From: Mycobacterium europaeum
GTDB taxonomy: Bacteria > Actinomycetota > Actinomycetes > Mycobacteriales > Mycobacteriaceae
Assembly: GCF_002102155.1 (NCBI RefSeq)
Contig: NZ_LQOU01000025.1
Span: 62,001 to 126,000 of the forward strand
Length of the DNA: 64,000 bases
Reading direction: 5' to 3'
Shown here: positions 33,110 to 42,399 of the stretch, in pieces
Layout of the letters: every line of letters begins with the position of its first letter
How positions within the stretch are numbered: the first letter of the stretch is position 1
Program-made: the position numbers and the translations under genes
The notes under the pieces: model-generated
Told to the model about the DNA's origin: nothing
Seen by the model: only the letters and a program-made list of their open reading frames with translations
The model's database searches: none

Positions 33110-36100
33110 ACCCGGCGCTGCCGGCCGATCTTGCGGCTGCGGTCGGGTTGGGCGGCGAGATGGGGCGCCGGTTCGCCGAATTCGACTGGGACGCCCACCC
33201 ATTGGGCGCGCCGCGGGACTGGCCGGCCGAGGTGCGGGTGGCCGTGGCCGTCGCCTTGACCTCGCGGTTCCCCATCGTGCTCTGGTTGGGGCCGGGGGAT
33301 CTGTTCTTGATGTACAACGACGCCTACGCCCAGATCCTGGCGGACAAACATCCGGCCGCCCTGGGCCGCCCGGCGCAGCAGGTCTGGTGGGAGATCTGGC
33401 CGCAGATCTCGCCGATGCTGACCAGCGTGATCGACACCGGCGTCGCGACCTGGTCCGACGACCTGATGTTGCCGCTGATGACCGGCGGCCAGTCTCAGGA
33501 GCGGTACTTCACGTTCACCTACAGCCCCATCATCGGCGGCGAGGGCGCGGTCACCGCCGTCTTCTGCGCGGTGATCGAAACGACCGACCGGGTGCTGAGC
33601 GAGCGGCGGCTCCACCTGCTCAACTCGGTGGCGGCCGCCGTGATGGACGCGCACACCATCGACGACGCGGTGAGCAGCGCCGTCGCCGTGTGCGACGCGC
33701 AGCCACCGGATTTGCCGTTCATCGCCGTCTACGTGGCGGGCCCCGGGAAGGGGGCACGCGACAGTGCGCTGCGCGGGGCCACGCCCGCCGTTCGTTCGCT
33801 GCTGCCCGGTTCGCTGGCCGAGCTCACGGATTGGGACACGGCGCCACGGGCCCGCGCCGCGCGCGTCATCGGCCGGCTCGAGGACGTAATCCCCGGCATC
33901 ACGGCGCTTTTCGGCGAGAACTGCCCCCGGCAGGCCCTGGTGTTGCCGCTCGGGGAAACCCTGGGCGGCGGGGCGGTGGTGATCGGGGTGAATCCGCGGC
34001 GCCCCCTCGATGCGATGTACCGCGGGTTCTGCCAACTGCTCGCCGACCAGCTTTCCGCGGCGTTCGCCTCGGCGGTCTCCTACGAACAACAGCGGCAGCG
34101 GGCCGATGCGCTGGCCGAGATGGACCGGGCGAAGACCGCGTTCCTGACCAACGTCAGCCACGAGTTCCGCACCCCACTGACGCTGCTGCTCGGGCCGCTC
34201 GACGATGCGCTGTCCGAGGCGGCGCCGGCGAGCGTGCTGGCCGACCGGCTGAGCACCGCGGGCCGCAACGCGCGCCGCCTGCAGCGCCTGGTCGACTCGT
34301 TGCTCGACTTCTCCCGGATCGAGGCCGGCCGCGCCAACGCGAAACTGGCGTGCACCGACGTCGGCGCGCTGACCGCCCACATCGCGTCGTCCTTCACGGA
34401 GCTGTGCCACCGGGCCGGGCTCGACCTCGTGGTGGACTGCGCGCCGGTGCTGGCCGATGTCGACCCGGGCATGTGGGAGACGATCATCCTCAACCTCCTG
34501 TCGAACGCGGTCAAATACACGCTGCGCGGCTCGATCTCGGTCGAGGTGCGCGCCGAGCCGGGCCACTGCGTCGTCACCATGCGCGACACCGGGGTGGGGA
34601 TCGCCGCCGAGGACCTGGACCGCCTGTTCGACCGCTTCTACCGGGCCGACAACTACCGCGGCCGCAGCGTCGAGGGCACCGGGATCGGCCTCTCGCTGGT
34701 GCGCGGGCTCGTCGAGCTGCACGACGGGACCGTCGGCATCTCCAGCGAACTGGACCGCGGGACGACGGTGACCATCCGGCTGCCGCAATCGATCGGCACG
34801 CCGGCCGGCCAGTCACCCGCCGGCCTGCTGGACGAGACCAACCCCTACGTGGCGGAGGCCCGGCAGTGGCTGACGCCGGTCGACCAACCCGACGGGGCGA
34901 CGGCGGTTCCCGAGAGGTCGCGCCCGCTGGTGTTGATCGCGGACGACAACGCCGACATGCGGGACCATCTCGACCGGGTGCTGTCGGCCCAATGGGAGAC
35001 CGTCCTGGCCGCGGACGGGGAGTCGGCGCTCGCGGCGGCCAGGACCTTGCGCCCCGACGCGATCGTCACCGACGTCATGATGCCGGGCATCGACGGCTTC
35101 GGACTGGTGGCGGCCATCCGCGCCGACCCGGAACTGGCGGCCACACCGGTCCTGATGCTGTCCGCGCGGGCCGGGGTGGAGGCGGTCGACGAGGGCTACG
35201 CCGCCGGGGCCGACGACTACCTGCCCAAGCCGTTCCGGTCCCAGGAGCTCGTCGACCGGGTGAAGTCGCGGCTGTCCGCGGTGGCCCGCGAGCGCGATCG
35301 CCAGCGCCGCGCGGCGGCCTCGGACCTGGTGCAGCTCGACTCCGCGCTGCAGGCCTCCGACTCGGTCGCCGGGATCCTGGACGCGTTGCTGGAATCCTCG
35401 TTCGGCTCGGCCGATGCCGCCACCGTCACCATCGGCGTCCTCGACGGCGAACGCCACATCCGGTTCGAGTACGCCGGCCACCTGCCCGGGGAACTGCGCG
35501 ACCGCTACCACGTGACCGGGCTGGACTCCCCGGTGGTGGGCGCCGACGTCGTGCGCACCGGCGAGTCGATGGTCATCACCGACACCTTCGACCTGCCCCC
35601 GCGCTACGAGCACGCGGTGCACGACACCGCCGCCAGCGTCCGCGCGTGCGTCGCCCACCCGTTGCGGGACCCCTCGGGCCGCGTCGTCGGAATGCTGGGC
35701 CTGCTGTGGTCCACGCCGCGCCAGTTCGATGCCGCCGAACTCGACGTGTTCGGTCGCATGGCGGAGCTGACGTCCTCGGCCCTGGACCGGGTCCGCGTGA
35801 TGGAGCGCGAGCACCGCATCGCCGTCGACTTCCAGGAGCACCTGCTGGATCTGGATCGGGGATCGACGGCCGCGGTGGTGGCCGCCGTGTACGAGCCCGC
35901 CGGTGAGGCGATGCGGGTCGGCGGCGACTGGTATTCGGTCACGCCGCTGGACCGCGGCGGCCGGGTCGCGATCTCGGTCGGCGACGTCGTCGGCCACGGG
36001 TTGCCCGCGGCGATCGTGATGAGCCGGCTGCGCGCCGCGGTGGCGGCCTCGGCCCTCACCGCGGGCGAACCGGGCGCGGTGCTGGGCGCGCTGGACCGGT

Positions 36101-36945
36101 ACGGGGCCAGCGTCGCCGGGGCGCGCTGCGCGACGGTGGCCTACGCCCTGATCGAGGCCGAGCCGGACACCGGCTGCGCCACCGTCAACTACAGCTGCGC
36201 CGGACACCCCTATCCCTTGCTGGTCTTGCCCGATCGTCGCGCGATCTTCCTGACGGCCGGCCGGCGTCTCCCGGTCGCCATCAAGGAACACGATGCGCAA
36301 AGCTATCCGGCCGACGCCACCGCGACGGCGAACATGCCGCCGGGCAGCCTGATCCTGCTCTACACCGATGGACTGGTCGAGCGCGCCGGCGAGACGCTCG
36401 ACCGGGGGCTGGCCCGGCTCAGGGCCGCGGCCGCCGAATGCGCCGACCTGCCGGTCGAGACCATCTGCAAAGAGCTGCTGTCCCGGCTGGCGCCGCCCAC
36501 CGGCTACCGTGACGACGTCGTCGTGCTGGCGCTGCGTACGAGTCACGAGGCCCCGGGCAGCTTCGCCACCGTGGTGACGGCCGCTTCGGGTCAGATTCCC
36601 GTCGTGCGCGAGCGGCTACGCGCATGGCTGTCCCGAATCGGCGTCGCCCCGAAACGCGAGCTGGACATCCTGCTGGCGACCGGCGAAGCCGTGACCAACG
36701 CGATCGAGCACGGCAGTGACGGCGAGCCCCGCCGGACCGTCTCCGTCGAGGCCTTTGCGCACCAGCGGACGGTCGCGGTCACGGTCAGCGACACCGGGCG
36801 GTGGGCGGGCGATTCCTCGGCCAGCCTGCGCAGCCGGCGCCGCGGCCGCGGTCTTTCCCTGATCGGCGGGCTGGCCGACCACGTCGACACCCTCCGCACG
36901 CTCGCCGGCACCCGGGTCACGCTGCGCTTCGACCAGGTTCGCTAG
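33106..36945 (+). CDS. Multidomain PAS/GAF-histidine kinase-receiver-GAF-PP2C phosphatase-RsbW-like fusion
   Basis: 1279 residues. Reading along: PAS-like sensor (about 45-165); GAF-like region (170-325); HisKA with His352 in NVSHEFRTPL; HATPase with Asn467 (LLSNAVKY), DTGVGIA and GTGIGLSLV; receiver (606-722) with phospho-acceptor Asp656 in VTDVMMPGIDG; second GAF (742-899); SpoIIE/PP2C phosphatase (922-1145) with metal-binding Asp941 (GGDWY), Asp960 (VGDVVGHG) and Asp1088 (YTDGLVE); and an RsbW-like HATPase (1150-1278) with Asn1198 (AVTNAIEHG) and RRGRGLSLI. It has no membrane segment, so it is cytosolic. It joins two-component and partner-switching chemistry in one chain, next to its STAS partner. 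The target sigma factor is not in the window. Confidence 0.92.
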   Translation: MNPALPADLAAAVGLGGEMGRRFAEFDWDAHPLGAPRDWPAEVRVAVAVALTSRFPIVLWLGPGDLFLMYNDAYAQILADKHPAALGRPAQQVWWEIWPQISPMLTSVIDTGVATWSDDLMLPLMTGGQSQERYFTFTYSPIIGGEGAVTAVFCAVIETTDRVLSERRLHLLNSVAAAVMDAHTIDDAVSSAVAVCDAQPPDLPFIAVYVAGPGKGARDSALRGATPAVRSLLPGSLAELTDWDTAPRARAARVIGRLEDVIPGITALFGENCPRQALVLPLGETLGGGAVVIGVNPRRPLDAMYRGFCQLLADQLSAAFASAVSYEQQRQRADALAEMDRAKTAFLTNVSHEFRTPLTLLLGPLDDALSEAAPASVLADRLSTAGRNARRLQRLVDSLLDFSRIEAGRANAKLACTDVGALTAHIASSFTELCHRAGLDLVVDCAPVLADVDPGMWETIILNLLSNAVKYTLRGSISVEVRAEPGHCVVTMRDTGVGIAAEDLDRLFDRFYRADNYRGRSVEGTGIGLSLVRGLVELHDGTVGISSELDRGTTVTIRLPQSIGTPAGQSPAGLLDETNPYVAEARQWLTPVDQPDGATAVPERSRPLVLIADDNADMRDHLDRVLSAQWETVLAADGESALAAARTLRPDAIVTDVMMPGIDGFGLVAAIRADPELAATPVLMLSARAGVEAVDEGYAAGADDYLPKPFRSQELVDRVKSRLSAVARERDRQRRAAASDLVQLDSALQASDSVAGILDALLESSFGSADAATVTIGVLDGERHIRFEYAGHLPGELRDRYHVTGLDSPVVGADVVRTGESMVITDTFDLPPRYEHAVHDTAASVRACVAHPLRDPSGRVVGMLGLLWSTPRQFDAAELDVFGRMAELTSSALDRVRVMEREHRIAVDFQEHLLDLDRGSTAAVVAAVYEPAGEAMRVGGDWYSVTPLDRGGRVAISVGDVVGHGLPAAIVMSRLRAAVAASALTAGEPGAVLGALDRYGASVAGARCATVAYALIEAEPDTGCATVNYSCAGHPYPLLVLPDRRAIFLTAGRRLPVAIKEHDAQSYPADATATANMPPGSLILLYTDGLVERAGETLDRGLARLRAAAAECADLPVETICKELLSRLAPPTGYRDDVVVLALRTSHEAPGSFATVVTAASGQIPVVRERLRAWLSRIGVAPKRELDILLATGEAVTNAIEHGSDGEPRRTVSVEAFAHQRTVAVTVSDTGRWAGDSSASLRSRRRGRGLSLIGGLADHVDTLRTLAGTRVTLRFDQVR

Positions 36946-37220
36946 GCCTCCTCCATGGCCTCGCCGAGCTCCTCCAAGACCTTGTTGTGGTGGTTGCTGG
37001 CCAGCAGGTGTCCGGCGGCGATGACGACGGCCACCGGCCAGTCGATGAGTTCCAGTGCCGCCAGGGCGGCCAGGCCCCCGAAATAGGCCAGCTGTTCGGG
37101 CCGGGGAATCTCCATCTGCCCGAGCACCGGCAGGTTCACGTGAAAGGTTTCGCCCTCGCGGATCTTCTGCACCGCCTCGCGCTGCGTCGTCCCTCTGCGC
37201 GACTTCTTTTCCGCCATCAT
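36942..37220 (-). CDS. Conserved hypothetical protein (Rv0424c-like)
   Basis: 92 residues (91 in M. tuberculosis). A basic head (MMAEKKSRRGTTQREAVQKI), then a hydrophobic stretch LAYFGGLAALAALELIDWPVAVVIAAGHLLA, and an acidic tail. The motif ALELIDWPVAVVIAAGHLL recurs in shape in the Rv0426c homologue (GLVEWPVVLAVGGSALLL) on the other side of ctpH, so the two small membrane proteins may be related accessories of the ATPase. Its stop overlaps that of the fusion kinase by 3 bp. Confidence 0.88.
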   Translation of the reverse strand: MMAEKKSRRGTTQREAVQKIREGETFHVNLPVLGQMEIPRPEQLAYFGGLAALAALELIDWPVAVVIAAGHLLASNHHNKVLEELGEAMEEA

Positions 37221-37323
37221 TTGCCTTTCAGTAACGGAGGGTTTGCCGACCCGCCGGGTACTCCGGCCACCGTCGGACCTATGTCGACGATGACAGACAC
37301 CGGGGGCGATCCGCTGGTTTCAT

Positions 37324-40300
37324 CTATTGCTGTGGTGCTGAAGGTGCCGTTACTGGAACTCTATGCGCTGCTGTGGCGGGTCGGGGTCGTCGAGGTTCGC
37401 CCGCCGGGGCGGGTGCATCGGCAGGTCTGTCCGGACCCGTCAGCGCACGATTCAGCACACCGATCGCCACGGTCGCCGCGGCAGCGGATCCCAGCCCCTG
37501 CGCCCAGCCGACCGGACCCAGCGGTGTGCATCCCAGCAGTTGGCTGACCGCCGGGATACTGATCAGCGTCCCCATTGCGGCCAGCGAGCCCGCCGCGGTG
37601 ACCACCACCAACGGGGCATGTGAGTCCAGCAGCGTCTGACCCAGCTCGGCGCCCACCAGGGCGACCAGCGCGACGGTGGACGCCCGTTGCGGGCGGCCGG
37701 TGACGCTGCCCATCGCCCATGCCGCCGTGGTCGCGGCGGCCGTCGTGACGCCGCGGATGGCGACGGCACGCCACAGCGCGGGCTGGTCGGGGCCCCGGAT
37801 GCCGGGGTCGACCGGGCCGCTGGGCTTGCTCACCGCCAGCGCCGCCGCCGGCAGCGCGTCGGTCATCATGTTCACCAACAGCAGCTGCCGCGTGTTCAGC
37901 GGCGAGGTCCCGGTGATCGCGCTGCCGACGATGGCGAACAACACCTCGCCGGCATTGCCGCCCAGCAGCACCGACACGGCCGCCTGCACCCGCTGCCAGA
38001 GCTGGCGGCCCTCCTCGATGGCGTTGCGCAGGCCCTCGATGCGGGCGTCGACCAGCACCACGTCGGCCGCCATGTGCGCCGGGTCGCTCCCGCCGGCGAC
38101 GACGCCGATGCCGACCGTGGCGGCCCGGATGGCCGCCGCATCGTTCGCCCCGTCGCCGACCATCGCGGTGCGCACGCCCGCGCTCTCCAGCGTCTGAACG
38201 ACCTGGACCTTGTTCTCCGGCGTCATCCGGGCGAAGATCACCCGCTCGGTCACGACGCGCTCTTGATCCTTGCGCGACAACGCGTCCCATTCGGCGCCGC
38301 TGATCACCTGTCCGGCGGGCACGCTCATCCCGAGTTCCTCGGCGATGGCCTTCGCGGTGATCGGATGGTCGCCGGTGATCAGCTTGACGCCCACCGAAAG
38401 CCGGCGCAGATCCGCCAGCAGCCCGGCCGCCTCGGCGCGGGGGGTGTCGGACAAGCCCAGGAACCCGGTGAGGGTCAGCCCGTCGCCGGCGAAGTCGGCG
38501 ATGTCGTCGGGCTCGTGCCGGATGGCCCGCGCCTGGGCGGGGCTCAGCTGCCGGCGCGCCACCGCGATCACCCGCAGGCCGCTGCTTGCCATGTGAGCGA
38601 CGGTCTCCTCCATGGCGGGGCTCACGTCCCCGCAGGCGGCCAACACCACTTCGGGGGCACCCTTGACGGCCAGCTCGGTGTCCGTCACGGAGGCGGAGAA
38701 GGATCGGCCGGAGCGGAACGGCAGGTGCGCGACGGGTGCGGTCGCGTTGTGGCCATTGACGGCCGAAGCGGCCCCCAATGCGGCCGAGGCGGCCTCCACG
38801 ATGGCGACGTCGGTGGCGTGCACGTGCGGCTCGCCGTTGGACGGCGGCGCGGCGTGCGCGGCGCAGAGCAACACCTCGTCGCACGAACTTCCTTGCACCG
38901 CAACCACTTCGACCACCCGCAGCCGGTTCTGGCTGAGCGTCCCGGTCTTGTCGAAGCAGACCACGTCGATGCGGCCGAGCGCCTCCACCGAACGCGGGAC
39001 GCGGACCAGCGCGCCGAACCGGGTCAGCCGCCGTGCCGACGCGGCCTGCGCCAGGGTCGCCACCAGCGGCATCCCCTCGGGAACCGCCGCGACGGCGATG
39101 GCGATCCCGCTGGCGACCGCCTGACGCAGGACCGACCCTCGCAACAGCCCCAGCGCGCCGACCAGCGTGCCGCCGGTCATGCTGACCGGGAAGGCCCGGT
39201 TGGTGAGCTGGCTGAGCTGGTGCTGCAGACCGACGTCGGAGGACAGGTCGCCCGACACCAGTTCGGCGGCACGGCGTTCCTGCGTGTCGGCCCCGACCGC
39301 GGTCACCACCGCCACCGCGGTGCCCGCCACCATGGTCGTCCCGGCGTACAGCATGCAGCGGCGTTCGGCGAGGGTGGCGCCGGGCGTCGGCTCGACCTGC
39401 TTCTCCACCGACAGCGACTCACCGGTCAGCGTCGACTCGTCGACCTCGACGTCGACTTCCTCGATGATCCGGGCGTCGGCGGGCACCACCTCGTGGGTGC
39501 GCACCTCGATGACGTCACCGGGCTGCAGCTGCGCCGCGATGACCTCGGTGTACACCCGCTCCCCGTCCACGTCGGACACCACCTTGCGGGCGGGTGGGAT
39601 CTGTTGTGCCAGAAGATGATTGAGCCGGTTCTCGGCGCGCAGCCGCTGGCTCGCGGCGAGCATGGAGTTGCCGGTCAGCACCGAGAACACCAGGACGGCG
39701 TCGACCGGCGAGCCGAGCACCGCGCTGGCCGCCGAGCCGAGCGCCAGCACCGGGGTCAGCGGGTCGGTCAACTCGGCGCGCACGGCGCCCAGGAACTGCA
39801 GCACGGCGTGCGCGCGGGTTTCGGGCTGCGCCGCCCCCAGGGTGGCCAGCGCGAGCGCCCTGGGATCGCCGGCGGGCTCCGAGTCGGGCGGCGGCAACGC
39901 CCTGCGGACATGCTCGGCCGCCATCGCGTGCCATTCCTGAACGGGAGCCGGGCGCGGCGCGTCCGCCCGGATGATGCCGCGCGCCAGCAGATATCCCGAC
40001 AACAGGCCGGCCGCCGCCCCGCTGGTCACCGGTCCGCGCCCGATACCGCGGACGCCGGGGATCATCAGCAGCGAACCCATCGCCGTTGCGCCGGCGGAGA
40101 TCCCGACGCCGCGTTGGGCGGCGGCCCGCGCCGCCGGGAGCGCGTGCAGCACCCGCCAGGCCGCCGCGAGGTCGGGCAGCATCAGGTCGGCGTACCACGG
40201 CGGCGGGCCGTCCCCCGGCTCGGGCATCATGCCCAGCGCCACGTCGGCCGACCAAACCGCTTGCGCGCCGGCCGAAGACAGCACCGCGACCGTGCGGCCC

Positions 40301-41769
40301 GCCTCCTGCAGAGCCGTGACGGCACCGGCCAGCGCGTCGTCGATGGAGCCCCGCTCCAGCGGCCTGATGTCGTCGAACGCCGGCCGCAATTCGCCCAGCG
40401 AGTCGTCCTCGACGGAAACCAGTTCGGCCTTCGTCCGGTGCGCCTCGGCGACGACGGCCGACGCCAACGGGTCATGCGTGAAGCAGAACAGCGCCTCCAC
40501 TTCGCCATTCGGCTTACTGGCCGAGATCCCGGGCACCGGGTGCCAGCCGGGACGTAGGCGCTGGTTTTCCAGCATCAGCTGGGCGCGCGACCACGCCGCG
40601 GGCAGCTCGGCCTCCTTCGCGCCGCGGATGATCGACACCCGCAGGCTGCGGGTGCACAACACCCGGGGGTCGACGACGATCGCGTCCACCCGGTCCAGGC
40701 GGCGCAGCGCCTCCGGGCGCAACGACAGCACCGCGTGCCGCTCGGCCAGCCCCTGGCCGAGCGCGGCGGCGAAGGCCTCCGGGGTGGTGCGGTTGGCCGC
40801 CGGGGTGGTCACCAGGACGGCCAGGGCCGCCTGGTGCAGGTTGCGGGTGGTGGCGCCGACGATCCCGGCACTGACGGCCTGAACCAGTGCGAATCGATGT
40901 CCATAGTGGTCGGCGGGCCGGCCGCGCGGCGGCTTCGACGCCGCGGACGGGTCGGTGTGCGGGTGATCGGCGTGGCCGGCGAGCTGCGGCTCGTGGCGGA
41001 CCCACGCGCGCGCCTCCGCGCGGCATTCGGCGGCTTTCAGCGACTGCATCAGCAGGCCGACCGACAACGACGCGGGGGACAGGGTGACGGTTTCCGCGGC
41101 CGTCACCGCCAGCGCCAGCACGGTGTCGGTGGCGGGCCGGCCGATGCGGTCCTCCAGCAGGCGGCGCAGCCACGGCTGGTAGTCGAGGGCCACCACGCCC
41201 GCCAGGACGCCGATGGGCATGCGCGGCCAGCGCAGGGCCCGGCCGGTGAGGGCGACGCCCAGCCCGGCCGCGCTGGCGGCCGCGGTGGCGGCGCGGGTGG
41301 CCAGCACCACGCCGTCGCCCGGCAGGCTCGTCGGGGGCGCCGACGGCTTCGCGGGGGCCCTTGCCCCGCAACGCTTCTCGGCGGCATCGACGACGCGGCA
41401 CAGGTCGCGCAGCGACGTCTCCGCGTCGCCGATGGTGATCACCACCCGCGACAGCGGGTAGTTCAGGGCGGCCGACGCCACCCCGGGCTGGGCCAGCACC
41501 GCGTGCAGGACCGTGCGCCCCAAGTCGTCGCCGCCAGCGCCGTCCAGCCCGCGCACCTCGATCCAGGCGCGGTCCCGGCCGCGCCAGCACCGTCGGGTCA
41601 GTGTCGCCGGCGTGCCCCCGGGCAGCTCGCCCGAGATCGCCCGCGCGCCCTCGCGCAGCGGAATCGCGGCGATGGTGATGCCGGACTCGACCAGCGAGGT
41701 GGTCGCCTGGATGCCGGTCGCGACGGCGCGCAACGGCAAGGATTGCCGTATTGCGGTCGCAATGGCCAA
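37324..41769 (-). CDS. ctpH: P-type cation-transporting ATPase CtpH
   Basis: 1481 residues from TTG 41769 (about 1539 in M. tuberculosis). A long N-terminal region with metal-binding-like and degenerate ATPase segments precedes a full P-type pump: STLTGESLSVEK (actuator), AAVPEGMPLVATLA (ion-site helix), phosphorylated Asp940 in CFDKTGTLSQNR, and MVGDGANDAAAIRAA (hinge). PEGMP and the overall order resemble P2-type Ca2+/alkaline-earth pumps; the ion is not certain. The start is unclear: CTG at 41793 would overlap the upstream TGA and read LTRPLDNALAIATA, suggesting a coupled but non-standard start. Confidence 0.93.
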   Translation of the reverse strand: MAIATAIRQSLPLRAVATGIQATTSLVESGITIAAIPLREGARAISGELPGGTPATLTRRCWRGRDRAWIEVRGLDGAGGDDLGRTVLHAVLAQPGVASAALNYPLSRVVITIGDAETSLRDLCRVVDAAEKRCGARAPAKPSAPPTSLPGDGVVLATRAATAAASAAGLGVALTGRALRWPRMPIGVLAGVVALDYQPWLRRLLEDRIGRPATDTVLALAVTAAETVTLSPASLSVGLLMQSLKAAECRAEARAWVRHEPQLAGHADHPHTDPSAASKPPRGRPADHYGHRFALVQAVSAGIVGATTRNLHQAALAVLVTTPAANRTTPEAFAAALGQGLAERHAVLSLRPEALRRLDRVDAIVVDPRVLCTRSLRVSIIRGAKEAELPAAWSRAQLMLENQRLRPGWHPVPGISASKPNGEVEALFCFTHDPLASAVVAEAHRTKAELVSVEDDSLGELRPAFDDIRPLERGSIDDALAGAVTALQEAGRTVAVLSSAGAQAVWSADVALGMMPEPGDGPPPWYADLMLPDLAAAWRVLHALPAARAAAQRGVGISAGATAMGSLLMIPGVRGIGRGPVTSGAAAGLLSGYLLARGIIRADAPRPAPVQEWHAMAAEHVRRALPPPDSEPAGDPRALALATLGAAQPETRAHAVLQFLGAVRAELTDPLTPVLALGSAASAVLGSPVDAVLVFSVLTGNSMLAASQRLRAENRLNHLLAQQIPPARKVVSDVDGERVYTEVIAAQLQPGDVIEVRTHEVVPADARIIEEVDVEVDESTLTGESLSVEKQVEPTPGATLAERRCMLYAGTTMVAGTAVAVVTAVGADTQERRAAELVSGDLSSDVGLQHQLSQLTNRAFPVSMTGGTLVGALGLLRGSVLRQAVASGIAIAVAAVPEGMPLVATLAQAASARRLTRFGALVRVPRSVEALGRIDVVCFDKTGTLSQNRLRVVEVVAVQGSSCDEVLLCAAHAAPPSNGEPHVHATDVAIVEAASAALGAASAVNGHNATAPVAHLPFRSGRSFSASVTDTELAVKGAPEVVLAACGDVSPAMEETVAHMASSGLRVIAVARRQLSPAQARAIRHEPDDIADFAGDGLTLTGFLGLSDTPRAEAAGLLADLRRLSVGVKLITGDHPITAKAIAEELGMSVPAGQVISGAEWDALSRKDQERVVTERVIFARMTPENKVQVVQTLESAGVRTAMVGDGANDAAAIRAATVGIGVVAGGSDPAHMAADVVLVDARIEGLRNAIEEGRQLWQRVQAAVSVLLGGNAGEVLFAIVGSAITGTSPLNTRQLLLVNMMTDALPAAALAVSKPSGPVDPGIRGPDQPALWRAVAIRGVTTAAATTAAWAMGSVTGRPQRASTVALVALVGAELGQTLLDSHAPLVVVTAAGSLAAMGTLISIPAVSQLLGCTPLGPVGWAQGLGSAAAATVAIGVLNRALTGPDRPADAPAPAGEPRRPRPATAAHRVPVTAPSAPQQ

Positions 41770-41789
41770 AGCGTTGTCGAGGGGTCGCG

Positions 41790-42233
41790 TCAGTTGGTGC
41801 TACGCAACTCGGCGCTGCCGGCCCGTCTCCCCGCTGCCTTCTTGGCGGTCGACTTGGCGGCCGCCTTTTGCGGCGCCGCCTTCTGTGGCGCCGGTTCCAC
41901 CGGCACCGCCTTGAGGCTGGCCTTGGTGGACTTGGCGGGTTCGTGCTTGCGGCTCAGCCGCTGCAACAACAGGGCGCTGCCACCGACCGCGAGCACCACC
42001 GGCCACTCGACCAGCCCCGCGACGCCAAGCGCGCCGAAGGCCACCGCGGCCGCGGGCGCCGAATGGCTGCCGCTGCTCATGCCCTTCTTGATGCCCTCGG
42101 CGGCGCCGGTGACGCCTCCGATGACCCCGTTGACCGCCGCGCCACCCACTGCGCCGGCGGCCGCGGTCGTCGTGGTCGCCACGCGACTCACCGCCTGACC
42201 CACGCCCCGAACCGCTCCGCCGATGACACTCAT
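41790..42233 (-). CDS. Conserved membrane protein (Rv0426c-like)
   Basis: 147 residues, matching Rv0426c. A Gly/Ala-rich N-terminal half (VGGAAVNGVIGGVTGAAEGI), a hydrophobic segment (AFGALGVAGLVEWPVVLAVGGSALLL) and a Lys/Ala/Pro-rich tail (KSTAKKAAGRRAG) of the kind that binds nucleic acid or cell-wall polymers. It is immediately upstream of ctpH and probably co-transcribed. Function unknown. Confidence 0.85.
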   Translation of the reverse strand: MSVIGGAVRGVGQAVSRVATTTTAAAGAVGGAAVNGVIGGVTGAAEGIKKGMSSGSHSAPAAAVAFGALGVAGLVEWPVVLAVGGSALLLQRLSRKHEPAKSTKASLKAVPVEPAPQKAAPQKAAAKSTAKKAAGRRAGSAELRSTN

Positions 42234-42399
42234 GCTGACTCCCTGACTTCCTGTCCATGCCGCGAATTCCGCGTCGCGCGCGAGGTGTACCCGCCTGAAC
42301 GCATCGTTAACAGCAAAAAAACATTGTATCTGCTTCTAACAGAAGAAAGCCTGCCATCTTGCAAACGCGCAGACAACGCACCACCGGATGCAATTTGAA

